DNA of 11,861 bases, from NCBI GenBank assembly GCA_041686915.1, contig JAWLDB010000074.1:1-11861 (forward strand), read 5' to 3'. Within the stretch, counting starts at the first letter, position 1, and each line of letters begins with the position of its first letter. Below the pieces are notes generated by a model. The model searched no databases. It saw only the letters and a program-made list of their open reading frames with translations, and was not told the DNA's origin. Origin of the DNA: JAWLDB01 sp041686915 (GTDB lineage: Bacteria; Bacillota; UBA994; UBA5500). A program made the translations under genes and the position numbers. Below, piece after piece: positions 5,949 to 11,861 of the stretch.

Positions 5949-8168
5949 CTATTGCTTGGCGCCGGGGTCTGTCGGCTTGGGGGCGTCGTCAAACCCGACG
6001 TACTCAATCTCCGGAACCACTATGCTAGTAGCAGCTACAAAGTTCTCTGAGTCCTGCATTTGCAGTTTGAGTTTTCTCCGGCGACGGAAGAAGAAGATGC
6101 CGCCGCCCAAAGCAGCCAGCGCTGCAGCTCCTAATCCGCCATAGAGCCACCAGTTGGTTTTCTTAGGTGGTGGCGGCGGCTTGAAGCCTGGGTCTTCCGG
6201 GACGAACGGTTCCATTACGTTAAGGCTGAACTCACGCCTTACCTCATGCGCGGTACCGACTGAGTCTTCAAACGCGAAGACAACTGCGCCAGACAGTGCC
6301 CCAGGCTCGGTGGGGGTAATGGCGACATTGAAGGAGTCGCTCATCCCTGGGTTAAAGTTTCCGACGAAGTAACTACCGCCTTCCACCTGGAAAGGACCCT
6401 CTGCTCGCACCATCAAGTTGTAGAGAATGGTTTTACCCAGATTATAGAACTCCACGGTGACCGGCAGCATCTGATAAGCGATAGGCTCACCGTAAAACAT
6501 CGGCTCGCCCACGACTAACCTGGGGTTCTGCCGCACAGCGATACTGATCACTTCCTGAGAGCTGTAAGATTGCCCCTGGTTCGACTCGTAGTCAAACGTA
6601 ATGCGCAGGGAGTAGGGCTTGTTCTCAGCATCGGCCTTGGTAGCTAGGGGTAGCCTAGCGGTTACTGTAGCGCTTGGCTCAATTCTGTCTATGAAGATAG
6701 TGTTACTGGCATCTACCGGCAGAAAGATACCATCGTCAGAGAGGATGGTGACTTTTAGGTTAGTAATGGCCTTGCTCTGCGAAGTATTCCGCAAGTACAG
6801 GTTAAGCAGGAAGATGCTACCCGCCTTGATTTCTTCTGGTTGCATGGAGTAGCGGCTGATAATCAGGCGCGGTACGCCTCCTTCTCCCCCACCTGTGGTT
6901 AGCGGCAGGAAGATGGTGTTGGTTTCGCTGTAACTGACACCACCGAAATCGGCGTAATCCAGCTTGACCTGCAGCATGGTCACTGAATCGCTGAGGGTGG
7001 GGGCAGCGTACAGGTTGAAGTCGACGGTTTGTTCGCCCATACCCTCGATGCGCTCCAGGTATCTGATATCTACATCGCGCATCACCGAAACTCCCGAGGG
7101 GCTAAGGCCTAGCAAGCTCACTTTGACGTTGCGGGCTGGGTTATTGCCACTGTTCTCGATGGTGAAGCTGACTTTGGCTTCTGAACCTGGGGTTAAGGTG
7201 GCATCTTCTCTTGCGGACGCAAACAGCCGGGGGCTGGTGTTAGCCGTCTCTACCCGGATATAGGCCGTCTCAGTGTTGGTGAAGTTATCTCCATACGAGT
7301 TCTGGTAAGTATAGTTCAAAATGACGGGATGAATGCCCGCTGTTGCCGAAGGTGCCAACTGCACGTTGAACTTGGCATCCTTCTTGCCGTTTGACGTCAG
7401 CGAAGAGATGTAGGTCGACACGCTCATGCGGTTAGCCGTGAAAACGGGTTTGGTTTTGTCTGCCGGTTCGAGCTCAATGTTAATCTTGCTGGCCGAATAG
7501 CTGGCAGAGTTACGAACTGGAATGGTCAGCACCTTTGTCTCGTCGTTCAGAACAGGCATGTCTGCCTCGTTATCCACGCCAATCAGCGGCTTGTACCTGG
7601 TCGTGTCCACTGGGGGATCATTTGGCCACTCTGGCACTATGGGGTCCGGGGCGGTCTTGATGACGGCGATGGATTGGCCCCCGGTTGTGCCCGAATGCTT
7701 GTCTTCGAAAGGGTCACCCTCATCAGGTATAATGGTGCGGCTATACTCATACCTGAAACCAAGGTTCAGGTCATCAGTAGAGCCCGACTTAAGAAAGTAG
7801 ACAGTATACGAAGCTGCATGATTACTGCTGGACGAGTTGAGCGAAGAAATTGTGCTGTTTGATGCTTTCACCGGCTCTAGGGTAATCGTATAGCCGGAAC
7901 CACTGGACACGACCGGTTTGAAGCCTGAACCAGTGGCGACCACTTCCAGGCTACTGAGCTTGTACGCGGGGCCGTCATCGCCGGGAACAGGGGCTGTGGA
8001 CTTTAGATTGAGTCTAATAGCATAGACATTGGATACGCCCAATACGCCCGACACCGAATATCCGGTTATCTCAATATGGTCCCCATCCGCCTGCGCAGCA
8101 GGTACGAGGCCAAACAGGCTGGACAACAACAAGAGCAGAGAGACTAGCAAGGAGATAGTTTTTTTCAT
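5949..8168 (-). CDS. Secreted, membrane-anchored CARDB/NEW3-repeat surface protein
   Basis: A 739-residue protein with a signal peptide (MKKTISLLVSLLLLLSSLFG, likely cut after AQA near residue 27), a long beta-rich outer region of tandem Ig-like modules, then PPPPPKK, one membrane helix (672-694), RRRRK and a 40-residue cytoplasmic tail. The modules carry CARDB/NEW3-type phrases such as VSFTIENSGNNPARNVKVSL, LLNLYLRNTSQSKAITNLKV and VTVEFYNLGKTILYNLMV, with SYSETNTIFLPL-like strand endings. This resembles the COG1361 S-layer-related group. There is no catalytic motif. It begins 2 bp after the ATPase stop, and its ribosome-binding site lies in the last ATPase codons (AGGTCGGGG); the permease gene follows within 10 bp. 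It is therefore likely the extracytoplasmic partner of the transporter. Topology is confident; role is inferred. Confidence 0.85.
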   Translation of the reverse strand: MKKTISLLVSLLLLLSSLFGLVPAAQADGDHIEITGYSVSGVLGVSNVYAIRLNLKSTAPVPGDDGPAYKLSSLEVVATGSGFKPVVSSGSGYTITLEPVKASNSTISSLNSSSSNHAASYTVYFLKSGSTDDLNLGFRYEYSRTIIPDEGDPFEDKHSGTTGGQSIAVIKTAPDPIVPEWPNDPPVDTTRYKPLIGVDNEADMPVLNDETKVLTIPVRNSASYSASKINIELEPADKTKPVFTANRMSVSTYISSLTSNGKKDAKFNVQLAPSATAGIHPVILNYTYQNSYGDNFTNTETAYIRVETANTSPRLFASAREDATLTPGSEAKVSFTIENSGNNPARNVKVSLLGLSPSGVSVMRDVDIRYLERIEGMGEQTVDFNLYAAPTLSDSVTMLQVKLDYADFGGVSYSETNTIFLPLTTGGGEGGVPRLIISRYSMQPEEIKAGSIFLLNLYLRNTSQSKAITNLKVTILSDDGIFLPVDASNTIFIDRIEPSATVTARLPLATKADAENKPYSLRITFDYESNQGQSYSSQEVISIAVRQNPRLVVGEPMFYGEPIAYQMLPVTVEFYNLGKTILYNLMVRAEGPFQVEGGSYFVGNFNPGMSDSFNVAITPTEPGALSGAVVFAFEDSVGTAHEVRREFSLNVMEPFVPEDPGFKPPPPPKKTNWWLYGGLGAAALAALGGGIFFFRRRRKLKLQMQDSENFVAATSIVVPEIEYVGFDDAPKPTDPGAKQ

Positions 8169-8170
8169 CT

Positions 8171-8875
8171 TTACCCCGACCTCTTCCTATTTAACTCTAT
8201 CCGGATGATGTTTCCATCACTGATATGAATGATGCGATGAGCGTATTCAGCGATGGACAGGTCATGCGTCACCAGGACCAGGGTTTGCCGGCTGCGCTCG
8301 GTCATGGTGGACATAAGCTCCATTACCTCGCGGGTCGTACGCGAGTCCAGGTTACCGGTCGGTTCGTCGGCAAAGACGATGGCCGGTTTGCTGACCAGGG
8401 CACGCGCAATACCTACACGCTGCTGCTGCCCACCACTCATCTGAGTGGGCCGGTGGTTGAGGTGCGTTCCCAGCCCAACACGGGTGAGAATATCCTTGGC
8501 CATCTCCTCTCGCTGCTTGCGAGGGACTCCGCGAAAAATCAACGGCAGGGCTGTGTTCTCCAGAGCAGTCAGGGCCGGTAGCAGGTTGTATGACTGGAAG
8601 ACGAAGCCGATGTTCTGCTGCCGGAATCGGGCTAGCGCCTTCTCGCTCATGGCCTCGATATTGCGTCCTTTTATCCGGACGGTACCGACGGAAGGTTTCT
8701 CCAGACCAGCCAGCATATTGAGCAATGTTGACTTGCCTGATCCAGAAGTGCCTAACAAGCAACAGAACTCGCCTTCCGCAATATCCAGCGTGATATGGTT
8801 GAGCGCAACCACCTTTTCGGAACCGATGCGGTAGACTTTGCGCAGGCCCTTAACTTCTATGACATTTTCGGGCAA
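8171..8875 (-). CDS. ABC transporter ATPase (MacB/LolD-type)
   Basis: A 234-residue nucleotide-binding subunit. Walker A is GTSGSGKST, with a Q-loop at VFQSYNLLPALTALEN, signature MSGGQQQRVGIARAL, Walker B IVFADEP followed by the subfamily phrase TGNLDSRTTREVMELM, and the switch histidine in LVLVTHD. This pattern is typical of ATPases paired with MacB/FtsX permeases (LolD/MacB/YknY group). The start is TTG at 8875, giving PENVIEVKGLRKVYRIG as the N-terminus; GGTGGAG and AGGGGG lie just upstream. The frame stays open to 9073, but the extra 66 residues do not look like protein and would double the usual N-terminus. It is the first gene of the three-gene operon. All catalytic motifs are intact. 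Confidence 0.93.
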   Translation of the reverse strand: MPENVIEVKGLRKVYRIGSEKVVALNHITLDIAEGEFCCLLGTSGSGKSTLLNMLAGLEKPSVGTVRIKGRNIEAMSEKALARFRQQNIGFVFQSYNLLPALTALENTALPLIFRGVPRKQREEMAKDILTRVGLGTHLNHRPTQMSGGQQQRVGIARALVSKPAIVFADEPTGNLDSRTTREVMELMSTMTERSRQTLVLVTHDLSIAEYAHRIIHISDGNIIRIELNRKRSG

Positions 8876-9171
8876 AACTCCACCCCCTTTAAAAAGCAAA
8901 AAAGCGCTATACGTTTGACGAAACCCACATGAAATCTGTTCCAATACATGTTTGCCTTTTGCCAGGAGATTTGCACCTGGCCATGTGGGTGAGCCGGTTG
9001 CGTAGGCATTAGCTGAGTAGCAAGTGTGGGGCTCGCTGAGTCCCCAAGGGATAAATATTCCAGCTAATAGCAATTCGCCGAGTGGACTTATGTACCTGCT
9101 AGAGTCAGTACGCTTTTTGGGTTTTTCTGAACGCTACCGAGGGAATCCTTGGGTGTAATCTGCTTTCAGCA
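8876..9171. other. Divergent intergenic region with nested inverted repeats
   Basis: This gene-free stretch lies between the ABC operon and the Nudix gene. A perfect 9-bp inverted repeat, ACCCACATG (8923-8931) and CATGTGGGT (8982-8990), encloses a 6-bp one, GCCAGG (8961-8966) and CCTGGC (8976-8981); the two right arms are adjacent. Another hairpin, GGGG/CCCC with inner CTC/GAG, covers 9028-9045. All would lie in the 5' leader or promoter zone of the minus-strand operon. A T-rich stretch (AGCGCTTTTTTGCTTTTT on the minus strand) precedes the ATPase ribosome-binding site, but without a strong stem before it. A convincing minus-strand promoter was not found, and no known riboswitch was recognised. 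Confidence 0.55.
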
Positions 9172-9180
9172 TGATATAAT
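9172..9180 (+). promoter_or_regulatory. Extended -10 promoter of the Nudix gene
   Basis: TGATATAAT contains a perfect TATAAT (9175-9180) with the upstream TG of an extended -10 element. There is no good -35 box at 17 bp, which extended -10 promoters can lack. Transcription would start near 9187, giving a short leader before the GTG at 9215. Confidence 0.65.
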
Positions 9181-9214
9181 TCCGTCTTGAAAGCTAGTGT
9201 GGGGAGAGATCTGT

Positions 9215-9646
9215 GTGCGAGTAGAGTTTCACCCAGTCGGGTCTATTGAAGAGGCAGCCTTAGCTTATGCCGTGATTGCCGCTAAGTCAGAAAACAAGTG
9301 GATCCTGGTCAGGCATAGGCAGCGCCTTACCTGGGAGATACCTGGTGGACGCAAGGAAGTGGACGAGCTGATAGCAGAGACGGCCGCCCGCGAGCTCAGA
9401 GAGGAAACCGGAGCCAAGACCTTCAGACTTTCTCCTGTCTGCGAGTATGCGGTGGTGATGGTAGGCAGTTCGCCGAGTTATGGAAGATTGTTCTACGCTG
9501 AGGTAGACGAGCTTGGTAACCTTCCGGAATCTGAGATTGGCCAAGTGGTGCTGATGGATGACCTACCTGACGACCTTACCCACCCTTTAATCCAGCCCCA
9601 CTTGTTTGATAGGGTAAGAACGTGGCTACGAGGTGACAGCAACTGA
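9215..9646 (+). CDS. Nudix hydrolase
   Basis: A 143-residue single-domain Nudix protein. The Nudix box is complete (G-x5-E-x7-REUxEExGU): G45, E51, R59, E60, E63, E64 and G66, read from GGRKEVDELIAETAARELRE onward. The glutamates bind the Mg ions used to cleave a nucleoside diphosphate linked to another group. WEIPGG before the box is typical. The C-terminal part (GQVVLMDDLPDDLTHP) somewhat resembles YtkD-like housecleaning enzymes, but the substrate cannot be fixed from sequence. The start is GTG at 9215, 6 nt after GGGGAGAG; an in-frame GTG at 9197 lies upstream of that site and is less likely. It has its own promoter just before it. An RNA hairpin begins 8 bp after its stop. Confidence 0.9.
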   Translation: MRVEFHPVGSIEEAALAYAVIAAKSENKWILVRHRQRLTWEIPGGRKEVDELIAETAARELREETGAKTFRLSPVCEYAVVMVGSSPSYGRLFYAEVDELGNLPESEIGQVVLMDDLPDDLTHPLIQPHLFDRVRTWLRGDSN

Positions 9647-9654
9647 CATGAAAT

Positions 9655-9698
9655 CCCCTAATTGCTGCATAGGCTTGACCGAGCAGATAATTTAGGGG
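9655..9698 (+). repeat. Hairpin covering a ribosome-binding site upstream of ccdA-like gene
   Basis: CCCCTAA (9655-9661) pairs with TTAGGGG (9692-9698), with an inner CTGC (9665-9668)/GCAG (9683-9686) stem. The right arm overlaps the strong Shine-Dalgarno GGGGAG at 9695-9700, so folding would hide it. There is no T tract, so termination is unlikely. A translational switch is an inference. Confidence 0.45.
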
Positions 9699-9708
9699 AG
9701 TGAGGATA

Positions 9709-9756
9709 TTGATAGGACAAGACGTGTTGGCTTGGTGGTGCGCCGATGGGAGTTGA
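9709..9756 (+). CDS. Possible 15-codon leader peptide overlapping ccdA-like start
   Basis: TTG at 9709 opens a frame of 15 codons (MIGQDVLAWWCADGS) ending in TGA at 9754-9756. GGGGAG lies 8 nt before it, a better ribosome-binding site than that of the following gene. Its stop overlaps the start of the CcdA-like gene (ATG 9746), an arrangement suited to translational coupling. It is very short and could be chance; it contains two tryptophans and one cysteine. No peptide family is recognised. Confidence 0.3.
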   Translation: MIGQDVLAWWCADGS

Positions 9757-10402
9757 GTTTAATGGCAACCCATGGTTGGCTATCCCCCTGATAGCGCTGG
9801 CTGGGCTGATGAGCGGGCTTAGCCCCTGCACAGTTCCAACGGTGCTCCTGGTAACGGGCTATGTCACCGGACGATCGCGAGTTGGTCGTCGACAGGGCTT
9901 CTGGCTTTCCTGCCTGTTTGTGCTAGGAACTGCCATCACCTGGTCGCTGCTGGGCGCTTTCGCTGGCCTGGTTGGTGCTCACCTGGCGCATGCCTGGTGG
10001 TTCAAGTGGCTGCTGAGCGGGGTGTTGCTGCTGATGGGCCTGTGGATGCTCGGCGGGATCGACATCCGCAGCATTGGCAGGCGAGCGGGCATCCGCCTGC
10101 GGAGAGGATCCGGAGCGCTCGGGGCACTGCTACTGGGAATGCTGATGGCCATAACGACTTCACCCTGCACCATGCCGGTGGCGCTATCGGTGCTTGCCTA
10201 TGCCTCTGCGCAGGGGAGTATGCTGGTTGGGGCTCTGCTGATGGCGCTCTTTGCGCTTGGCCGGGGGCTGCCACTGGTTGTGGTAGGTACCTTCTCGGGT
10301 TGGCTGCAAAGCCTGCAGCAGGTTCATAGATACCAGCACGTAGTCGAGAAGCTGGCCGGGCTAATCATGCTAGGGCTAGGGGCTTACTATTTGCTGAGAT
10401 GA
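9746..10402 (+). CDS. CcdA/DsbD-like transmembrane thiol-disulfide transporter
   Basis: A 218-residue protein with about six membrane helices that resembles CcdA and the membrane core of DsbD, which carry reducing equivalents across the membrane to outside thioredoxin-like proteins used in cytochrome c maturation or disulfide repair. The two halves are pseudo-symmetric, each with an SPCT motif: C28 in GLSPCTVPTVLL and C141 in TTSPCTMPVALSVL. These are the expected redox pair. A third cysteine, C56, lies in helix 2. No thioredoxin-like, ResA, ResB or cytochrome gene is nearby, so its partner is unknown. The ATG at 9746 has only GGTGG about 7 nt upstream, while a stronger site serves the overlapping 15-codon frame. 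A large hairpin follows the gene. Family is confident; pathway is not. Confidence 0.87.
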   Translation: MGVEFNGNPWLAIPLIALAGLMSGLSPCTVPTVLLVTGYVTGRSRVGRRQGFWLSCLFVLGTAITWSLLGAFAGLVGAHLAHAWWFKWLLSGVLLLMGLWMLGGIDIRSIGRRAGIRLRRGSGALGALLLGMLMAITTSPCTMPVALSVLAYASAQGSMLVGALLMALFALGRGLPLVVVGTFSGWLQSLQQVHRYQHVVEKLAGLIMLGLGAYYLLR

Positions 10403-10412
10403 TGATTGCACG

Positions 10413-10446
10413 GGGCCGCATGGAAGATTTGCCTTCCGTGCGGCCC
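10413..10446 (+). terminator. Strong hairpin after ccdA-like gene (terminator without T tract)
   Basis: GGGCCGCATGGAAG (10413-10426) pairs with CTTCCGTGCGGCCC (10433-10446); all 14 pairs form in RNA, with one G-U. The loop is 6 nt. It follows the gene's stop by about 10 bp, but no T run comes after it, so it may act as an RNA-stabilising 3' end or an atypical terminator. Confidence 0.55.
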
Positions 10447-10487
10447 TGATGCTTCATCCATAGAGTTAGTTGAGTAAGGGTATAAGA

Positions 10488-10518
10488 TTGGGATTGCGGG
10501 TGAAGAGTGTTGTATAAT
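10488..10518 (+). promoter_or_regulatory. Promoter of darA-def
   Basis: A perfect -10 box, TATAAT, lies at 10513-10518, 25 bp upstream of the darA start codon. The best -35 candidate is TTGGGA (10488-10493) at a long 19-bp spacing. Transcription would start near 10525, almost at the ribosome-binding site, giving a very short leader. Confidence 0.6.
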
Positions 10519-10543
10519 GGGATTAGATAGGAGGGGCTAAAAC

Positions 10544-10891
10544 ATGAAGCTACTAGTTACCATTGTACAAGACCAGGACAGCACCAAGCTGACAGAAGCG
10601 CTGGTTGCGAAGGGTTACCGCTCAACCAAACTCGCATCAACCGGTGGGTTTCTAAGAGCAGGCAGCACTACTCTTTTGATAGGCGTGCAGGATGGCCAGG
10701 TCGATGACGTAATGGAGATTGTTCGCGAGGTATGTCAAACCAGGGAGAAGCTGGTCATGCCAGTGTCGCATGGCGAGGCTCTGGGCGGCTACGCTACACT
10801 GCCGGTGAAGGTATTGGTTGGCGGTGCCGTCGTATTCGTGTTGAACGTCGATCAGTTCTTCCAAGTAACCCGCCCACCACAGGAAGACTAG
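10544..10891 (+). CDS. darA: Cyclic-di-AMP receptor, PII-like (DarA/PstA)
   Basis: This 115-residue protein closely matches DarA (YaaQ) and PstA, trimeric PII-like proteins that bind the second messenger cyclic di-AMP. Family landmarks: MKLLVTIVQDQD at the N-terminus, R26-x-T28 in GYRSTKLASTGGFL, the ligand-loop segment TGGFLRAGSTTLLIGV (33-48) and GGAVVFVLNVDQFFQ (93-107). In known members the residues around R26, T28 and GGFL contact the nucleotide, and these are all present. Position 41 is Ser where related proteins often have Asn. The ATG follows AGGAGGGG. It has its own promoter and is followed after 18 bp by def, so the two are likely co-transcribed; in other Bacillota this gene is commonly near tmk and holB. 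The downstream target of DarA-type proteins is not settled. Confidence 0.94.
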   Translation: MKLLVTIVQDQDSTKLTEALVAKGYRSTKLASTGGFLRAGSTTLLIGVQDGQVDDVMEIVREVCQTREKLVMPVSHGEALGGYATLPVKVLVGGAVVFVLNVDQFFQVTRPPQED

Positions 10892-10909
10892 GCGGATGGG
10901 TTCAGCCCG

Positions 10910-11371
10910 ATGGCAGTAAGGTTCATAAGGACAGGGAATGACCCTGTGTTGCGCGAGAAGGCTAAGGAAGTCAGGTCGATTACCCCGGTTATTCAACGTT
11001 TGCTGGACGATATGCTGGAAACCCTGCGCCATAGCTCCAATGGCCTGGCGTTGGCCGCCCCGCAGATTGGCATCCTCAAGCGGCTAGTGGTCATTGACAT
11101 GGACGACCAGGTCTATGAGCTGGTCAACCCACGCATTACCCAGATGGAAGGGGTATGCCTGGACTTTGAGGGGTGCCTCAGCCTGCCCGAGATGGCGGGT
11201 GAGGTCGAACGAGCAGAACGAGTAACAGTGGAAGCGCTGAACCGTCAAGGTGAAACGTTCACCCTGGGAGCCGACGGCCAGCTAGCCCGGGCGCTGCAGC
11301 ATGAGATTGATCACCTGGATGGAGTGTTATTCATCGATAAAGTAAAGGGCAAAGTACATAGGTATGAGTAA
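10910..11371 (+). CDS. def: Peptide deformylase
   Basis: A 153-residue metalloenzyme that removes the N-formyl group from new proteins as they leave the ribosome. Motif 2 EGCLSLP (87-93) supplies the metal-binding C89, and motif 3 HEIDHLDG (131-138) supplies H131 and H135 with catalytic E132. Motif 1 reads GLALAAPQ (45-52) rather than the usual GxGxAAxQ, so Ala47 replaces the second glycine; the key Q52 is kept. The N-terminus (VRFIRTGNDPVLREKAKEV) fits the family and length is normal. The ribosome-binding site is weak (GGATGGG about 9 nt upstream), so translation may rely on darA just before it. No fmt (formyltransferase) gene lies next to it, unlike many genomes. A terminator follows. Confidence 0.95.
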   Translation: MAVRFIRTGNDPVLREKAKEVRSITPVIQRLLDDMLETLRHSSNGLALAAPQIGILKRLVVIDMDDQVYELVNPRITQMEGVCLDFEGCLSLPEMAGEVERAERVTVEALNRQGETFTLGADGQLARALQHEIDHLDGVLFIDKVKGKVHRYE

Positions 11372-11384
11372 CACCTCTGAGCGA

Positions 11385-11427
11385 AATGAGACACTTCGGG
11401 AGAGCCCCAAAGTGTCTCATTGTTTTT
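11385..11427 (+). terminator. Intrinsic terminator after def
   Basis: AATGAGACACTT (11385-11396) pairs perfectly with AAGTGTCTCATT (11410-11421), with a further GGG/CCC inner stem after one mismatch, then TGTTTTT. The TAA of the convergent membrane-protein gene (11428-11426) overlaps the T run. Its outer 8 bp match the terminator after cheX. Confidence 0.93.
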
Positions 11428-11861
11428 ATGCCCGGATTGAAGAAGACCCACCCACCCGTAGACTGCGGAGATGGAGCACAACCATCACCAGGAAGCTGGC
11501 AGACACACCGAGGTAAAGCTGTGCCCCGGCCCAATCGATGGCGTGACCATAATGCGGCTTAAGGAACTCACCCAGGCCAACAGGGACCAGCAGAGTAATA
11601 CCAAGGACGTACATGGCCGGCAGAAGGATCAGGGACAGGCCTTGCTTACGCACGCTCATAACGGCCAGGATAGCAAAGGCTGGCATGATGAACGCCAGGT
11701 CGATGATAAAGATGGCGTAAAAGGTGTCCGGTTTCTCACCTGTTTGCATCAGCGGAAGCAGCATGTTGACCCAAATTGCACTGAACATGATGACAATGCC
11801 CAAGGTGTAGATGATAGAGACCCACCTCATCCGGCTCGACATTTCGACTTTCTGGATAAGC
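11426..11861 (-). CDS. Integral membrane protein, C-terminal part (runs off right edge)
   Basis: The visible 145 codons encode four hydrophobic helices: about residues 8-31, 42-62, 69-90 and 104-126 counted from the ATG at 11842. A short polar C-terminal tail follows. That ATG is probably not the true start: the frame stays open to the window edge (LIQKVE before the Met) and no Shine-Dalgarno precedes it. The run MRWVSIIYTLGIVIMFSAIW followed by IIDLAFIMPAFAI resembles the C-terminal half of a widespread uncharacterised membrane-protein family of roughly twice this size, recognised only from memory. No catalytic motif is visible. It converges on def and shares its terminator region. Confidence 0.7.
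   Translation of the reverse strand, partial: LIQKVEMSSRMRWVSIIYTLGIVIMFSAIWVNMLLPLMQTGEKPDTFYAIFIIDLAFIMPAFAILAVMSVRKQGLSLILLPAMYVLGITLLVPVGLGEFLKPHYGHAIDWAGAQLYLGVSASFLVMVVLHLRSLRVGGSSSIRA

Noticed and set aside
8876..9000. Cyclic-di-GMP or cobalamin riboswitch in the ABC operon leader
   Set aside because: The conserved core segments of these classes are not present, only inverted repeats.
8876..9073. 66-residue N-terminal extension of the ABC ATPase
   Set aside because: The TTG at 8875 has a ribosome-binding site and gives a standard N-terminus; the extension crosses the nested inverted repeats and does not look like protein.
1..11861. Mobile element, prophage, CRISPR or toxin-antitoxin system
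   Set aside because: No transposase, integrase, regular repeat-spacer array or paired toxin genes were seen; base composition is even across the window.

Overview
The window looks like chromosomal DNA from a Gram-positive bacterium, most likely an anaerobic Clostridia-type member of Bacillota. The signs are a TPP riboswitch ahead of thiW-thiD-thiM, a DarA/PstA-type cyclic-di-AMP receptor, DUF2935 and DUF2726 proteins, a CheX phosphatase, purine-rich Shine-Dalgarno sites and several GTG or TTG starts. Base composition is moderate to slightly GC-rich and even across the window. I see no IS element, tRNA, rRNA, CRISPR array or phage gene. The genus cannot be fixed from this sequence.

Layout. 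Positions 1-661 (minus) hold the start of a DUF2935 protein that runs off the left edge. A gene-free stretch of about 320 bp follows, then cheX (986-1444, plus). cheX converges on a membrane-anchored DUF2726 protein (2072-1476, minus), with a strong hairpin terminator between them. Divergent from that gene is the thiamin salvage operon: promoter, TPP riboswitch and terminator (2160-2358), then thiW, thiD and thiM (2394-4520). A bidirectional terminator separates it from a three-gene minus-strand operon read from 8875 to 4607: an ABC ATPase, a secreted and membrane-anchored protein with CARDB-like repeats, and a MacB/FtsX-type permease. Its leader contains nested inverted repeats. On the plus strand follow a Nudix hydrolase (9215-9646), a CcdA-like membrane protein (9746-10402), darA (10544-10891) and a peptide deformylase gene (10910-11371). 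A minus-strand membrane protein that runs off the right edge closes the window.

How the genes work together. ThiW (predicted S component of an ECF thiazole transporter), ThiM (hydroxyethylthiazole kinase) and ThiD (HMP/HMP-P kinase) form a precursor-salvage unit under TPP feedback. The ATPase, CARDB protein and permease are nearly contiguous and probably make one envelope complex in which ATP hydrolysis acts on a surface protein; this is the least explained system here. darA and def appear to share a transcript, linking second-messenger sensing with N-terminal protein maturation, possibly only by position. The CcdA-like protein has no redox partner in view. Just before it, a very short reading frame has its ribosome-binding site folded into a hairpin, which may control translation.
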